DNA of 16,300 bases, from the NCBI GenBank assembly GCA_022592435.1, contig JABYQS010000643.1, positions 1 to 16,300 of the forward strand. The letters are read 5' to 3'. A model generated the notes under the pieces. The model did no database searches. It had not been told where the DNA came from and worked only from the letters and a program-made list of their open reading frames with translations. Positions 15,753 to 16,300 of this stretch are shown here, piece after piece. Each line of letters starts with the position of its first letter. Within the stretch, counting starts at the first letter, position 1. This DNA comes from Cerioporus squamosus (lineage: Eukaryota; Basidiomycota; Agaricomycetes; Polyporales; Polyporaceae). Position numbers and translations under genes: made by a program.

Positions 15753-15764
15753 GCTCCCCTTCCC
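15753..15764 (-). promoter_or_regulatory. Polypurine tract of element C
   Basis: GGGAAGGGGAGC on the minus strand, then TAA, then the TG of the LTR. It lies in the phrase GAGGACGACCTTCACGGGAA, which still reads in frame as VEDDLHGKGS to a TAA. Confidence 0.65.
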
Positions 15765-15785
15765 GTGAAGGTCGTCCTCAACCTT

Positions 15786-16298
15786 CTAAGCACCAATAAA
15801 GTGAACAGCGTAGCTGTCAACCTTAACCGGATCAAACATCTCTATAGCTTGCTGCAAGATGTCGTCCTCCGATACCTGGTTGAGTATATCCCATAGTTCC
15901 ACTTCTTCTTCGTCGATACCAAGCGCGGTACGGTATGAAGTGTGCGAGGGGATGGCGAGGAGATCCTGAGTGGGATAGTCTCCTCGACGAGCGAAGATGT
16001 CGTCGACTATGAGACTTGCGCGTTTGGCCTGCTGGACCGTAGTGGCGGGCCATCGAAGGTGATAACGTGCTTCGATCTCGGTGATGGTGTAGGGGAATGG
16101 TCCTTCATGTATCGAGAGGACCCAATGGTGCTGAGTGATGCCGTACATCCGTGTGTGTCCTCGTCCTCTCATCAATCGGATCTTGATGCGAGGGGTCGGG
16201 TTCTTCTTGTCGTCGGCTGCAGGAGGGGGTGGAGGAGAAGGAGGAGGAGGAGCTGAGGGGCTTGCTGCCACCTGTAGCTGTTCGAGGGCTTCGTCCAT
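15786..16298 (-). CDS. Unassigned ORF at the 3' end of element C
   Basis: The frame is open from an ATG at 16298-16296, two bases from the window edge, to TAG at 15786-15788. It may begin further upstream. The 170 residues start with MDEALEQLQVAAS, then a Pro-rich tract (about 16-28), a basic stretch (RIKIRLMRGRGHTR) and a compact half with HHWVLSIHEGPFPYTITEIE and RYHLRWPATTVQQAKR. It ends with an acidic helical region (DEEEVELWDILNQVSEDDIL). I see no zinc knuckle, protease, RT, integrase or chromodomain motif. It lies in the same sense as the LTR and ends only 20-odd bases before the polypurine tract, so it is probably the last ORF of element C, but a host gene next to a solo LTR is not excluded. 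The function is unknown. Confidence 0.5.
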   Translation of the reverse strand: MDEALEQLQVAASPSAPPPPSPPPPPAADDKKNPTPRIKIRLMRGRGHTRMYGITQHHWVLSIHEGPFPYTITEIEARYHLRWPATTVQQAKRASLIVDDIFARRGDYPTQDLLAIPSHTSYRTALGIDEEEVELWDILNQVSEDDILQQAIEMFDPVKVDSYAVHFIGA

Positions 16299-16300
16299 GG

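Overview
The window looks like filamentous fungal DNA, most likely from a basidiomycete. The grounds are short (58-69 nt) introns with GTATGT/GTGAGT donors, a Tad1-like LINE with a C-terminal RNase H, chromodomain Ty3/Gypsy elements and hAT-type non-autonomous elements. Nothing bacterial, no tRNA/rRNA and no CRISPR array is visible. Almost the whole window is a stack of nested transposable elements, and only the left end may be a host-type or old transposase-type gene.

Layout from left to right. (1) 1-1587: pieces of an intron-containing gene of unknown identity with a zinc knuckle. Its second intron carries a 582-bp hAT-type element (764-1345, TSD CTTACTAT). (2) 1588 to about 6700, minus strand: a 5'-truncated Tad1-like LINE with a poly(A) tail at 1588-1597, RNase H and zinc-binding tail, reverse transcriptase and a partial endonuclease. 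Its frame carries two TGA stops, and a 1079-bp hAT-type element (3819-4897, TSD GGAGCCGA) sits inside the RT. (3) About 6700-8223, plus strand: the 3' part of a decayed Gypsy element (called A), consisting of integrase, chromodomain and polypurine tract. Its 3' LTR resumes at 14873. (4) 8224-14868, minus strand: a complete chromodomain Gypsy element (called B), 6645 bp, with two LTRs about 98% identical and TSD GTACT. It is inserted at the polypurine-tract/LTR boundary of A. (5) 14873-15267: the interrupted 3' LTR of A. (6) 15268 to the right end, minus strand: the 3' LTR, polypurine tract and last open reading frame of a third LTR element (called C), which continues beyond the window.

Element B is the most informative object. 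Read on the minus strand it runs LTR, primer site, gag with a zinc knuckle, protease, RT/RNase H, integrase with HHCC and DD35E, chromodomain, polypurine tract, LTR. Two mechanistic signals stand out. One is a G GGA AAA heptamer six bases before a 7-bp stem, at the gag stop, which looks like a -1 ribosomal frameshift site. The other is a 10-nt perfect complementarity between the sequence just inside the 5' LTR and an LTR segment 31 nt downstream of a TATA box, which looks like the self-priming arrangement known from Tf1. B is lightly damaged: one frameshift in gag, one between protease and RT, and one TGA between RT and integrase.

Relative ages inferred from nesting: the LINE is older than the hAT element inside it, and A is older than both B (inside it) and C (inside its LTR). 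Premature stops in the LINE, A and B are nearly all explainable by C-to-T or G-to-A transitions, as expected from silencing of repeats by methylation or a RIP-like process. No intact host gene and no clearly new biological system is demonstrated. The best candidates for novelty are the frameshift/self-priming signals of B and the unassigned ORF at the 3' end of C.
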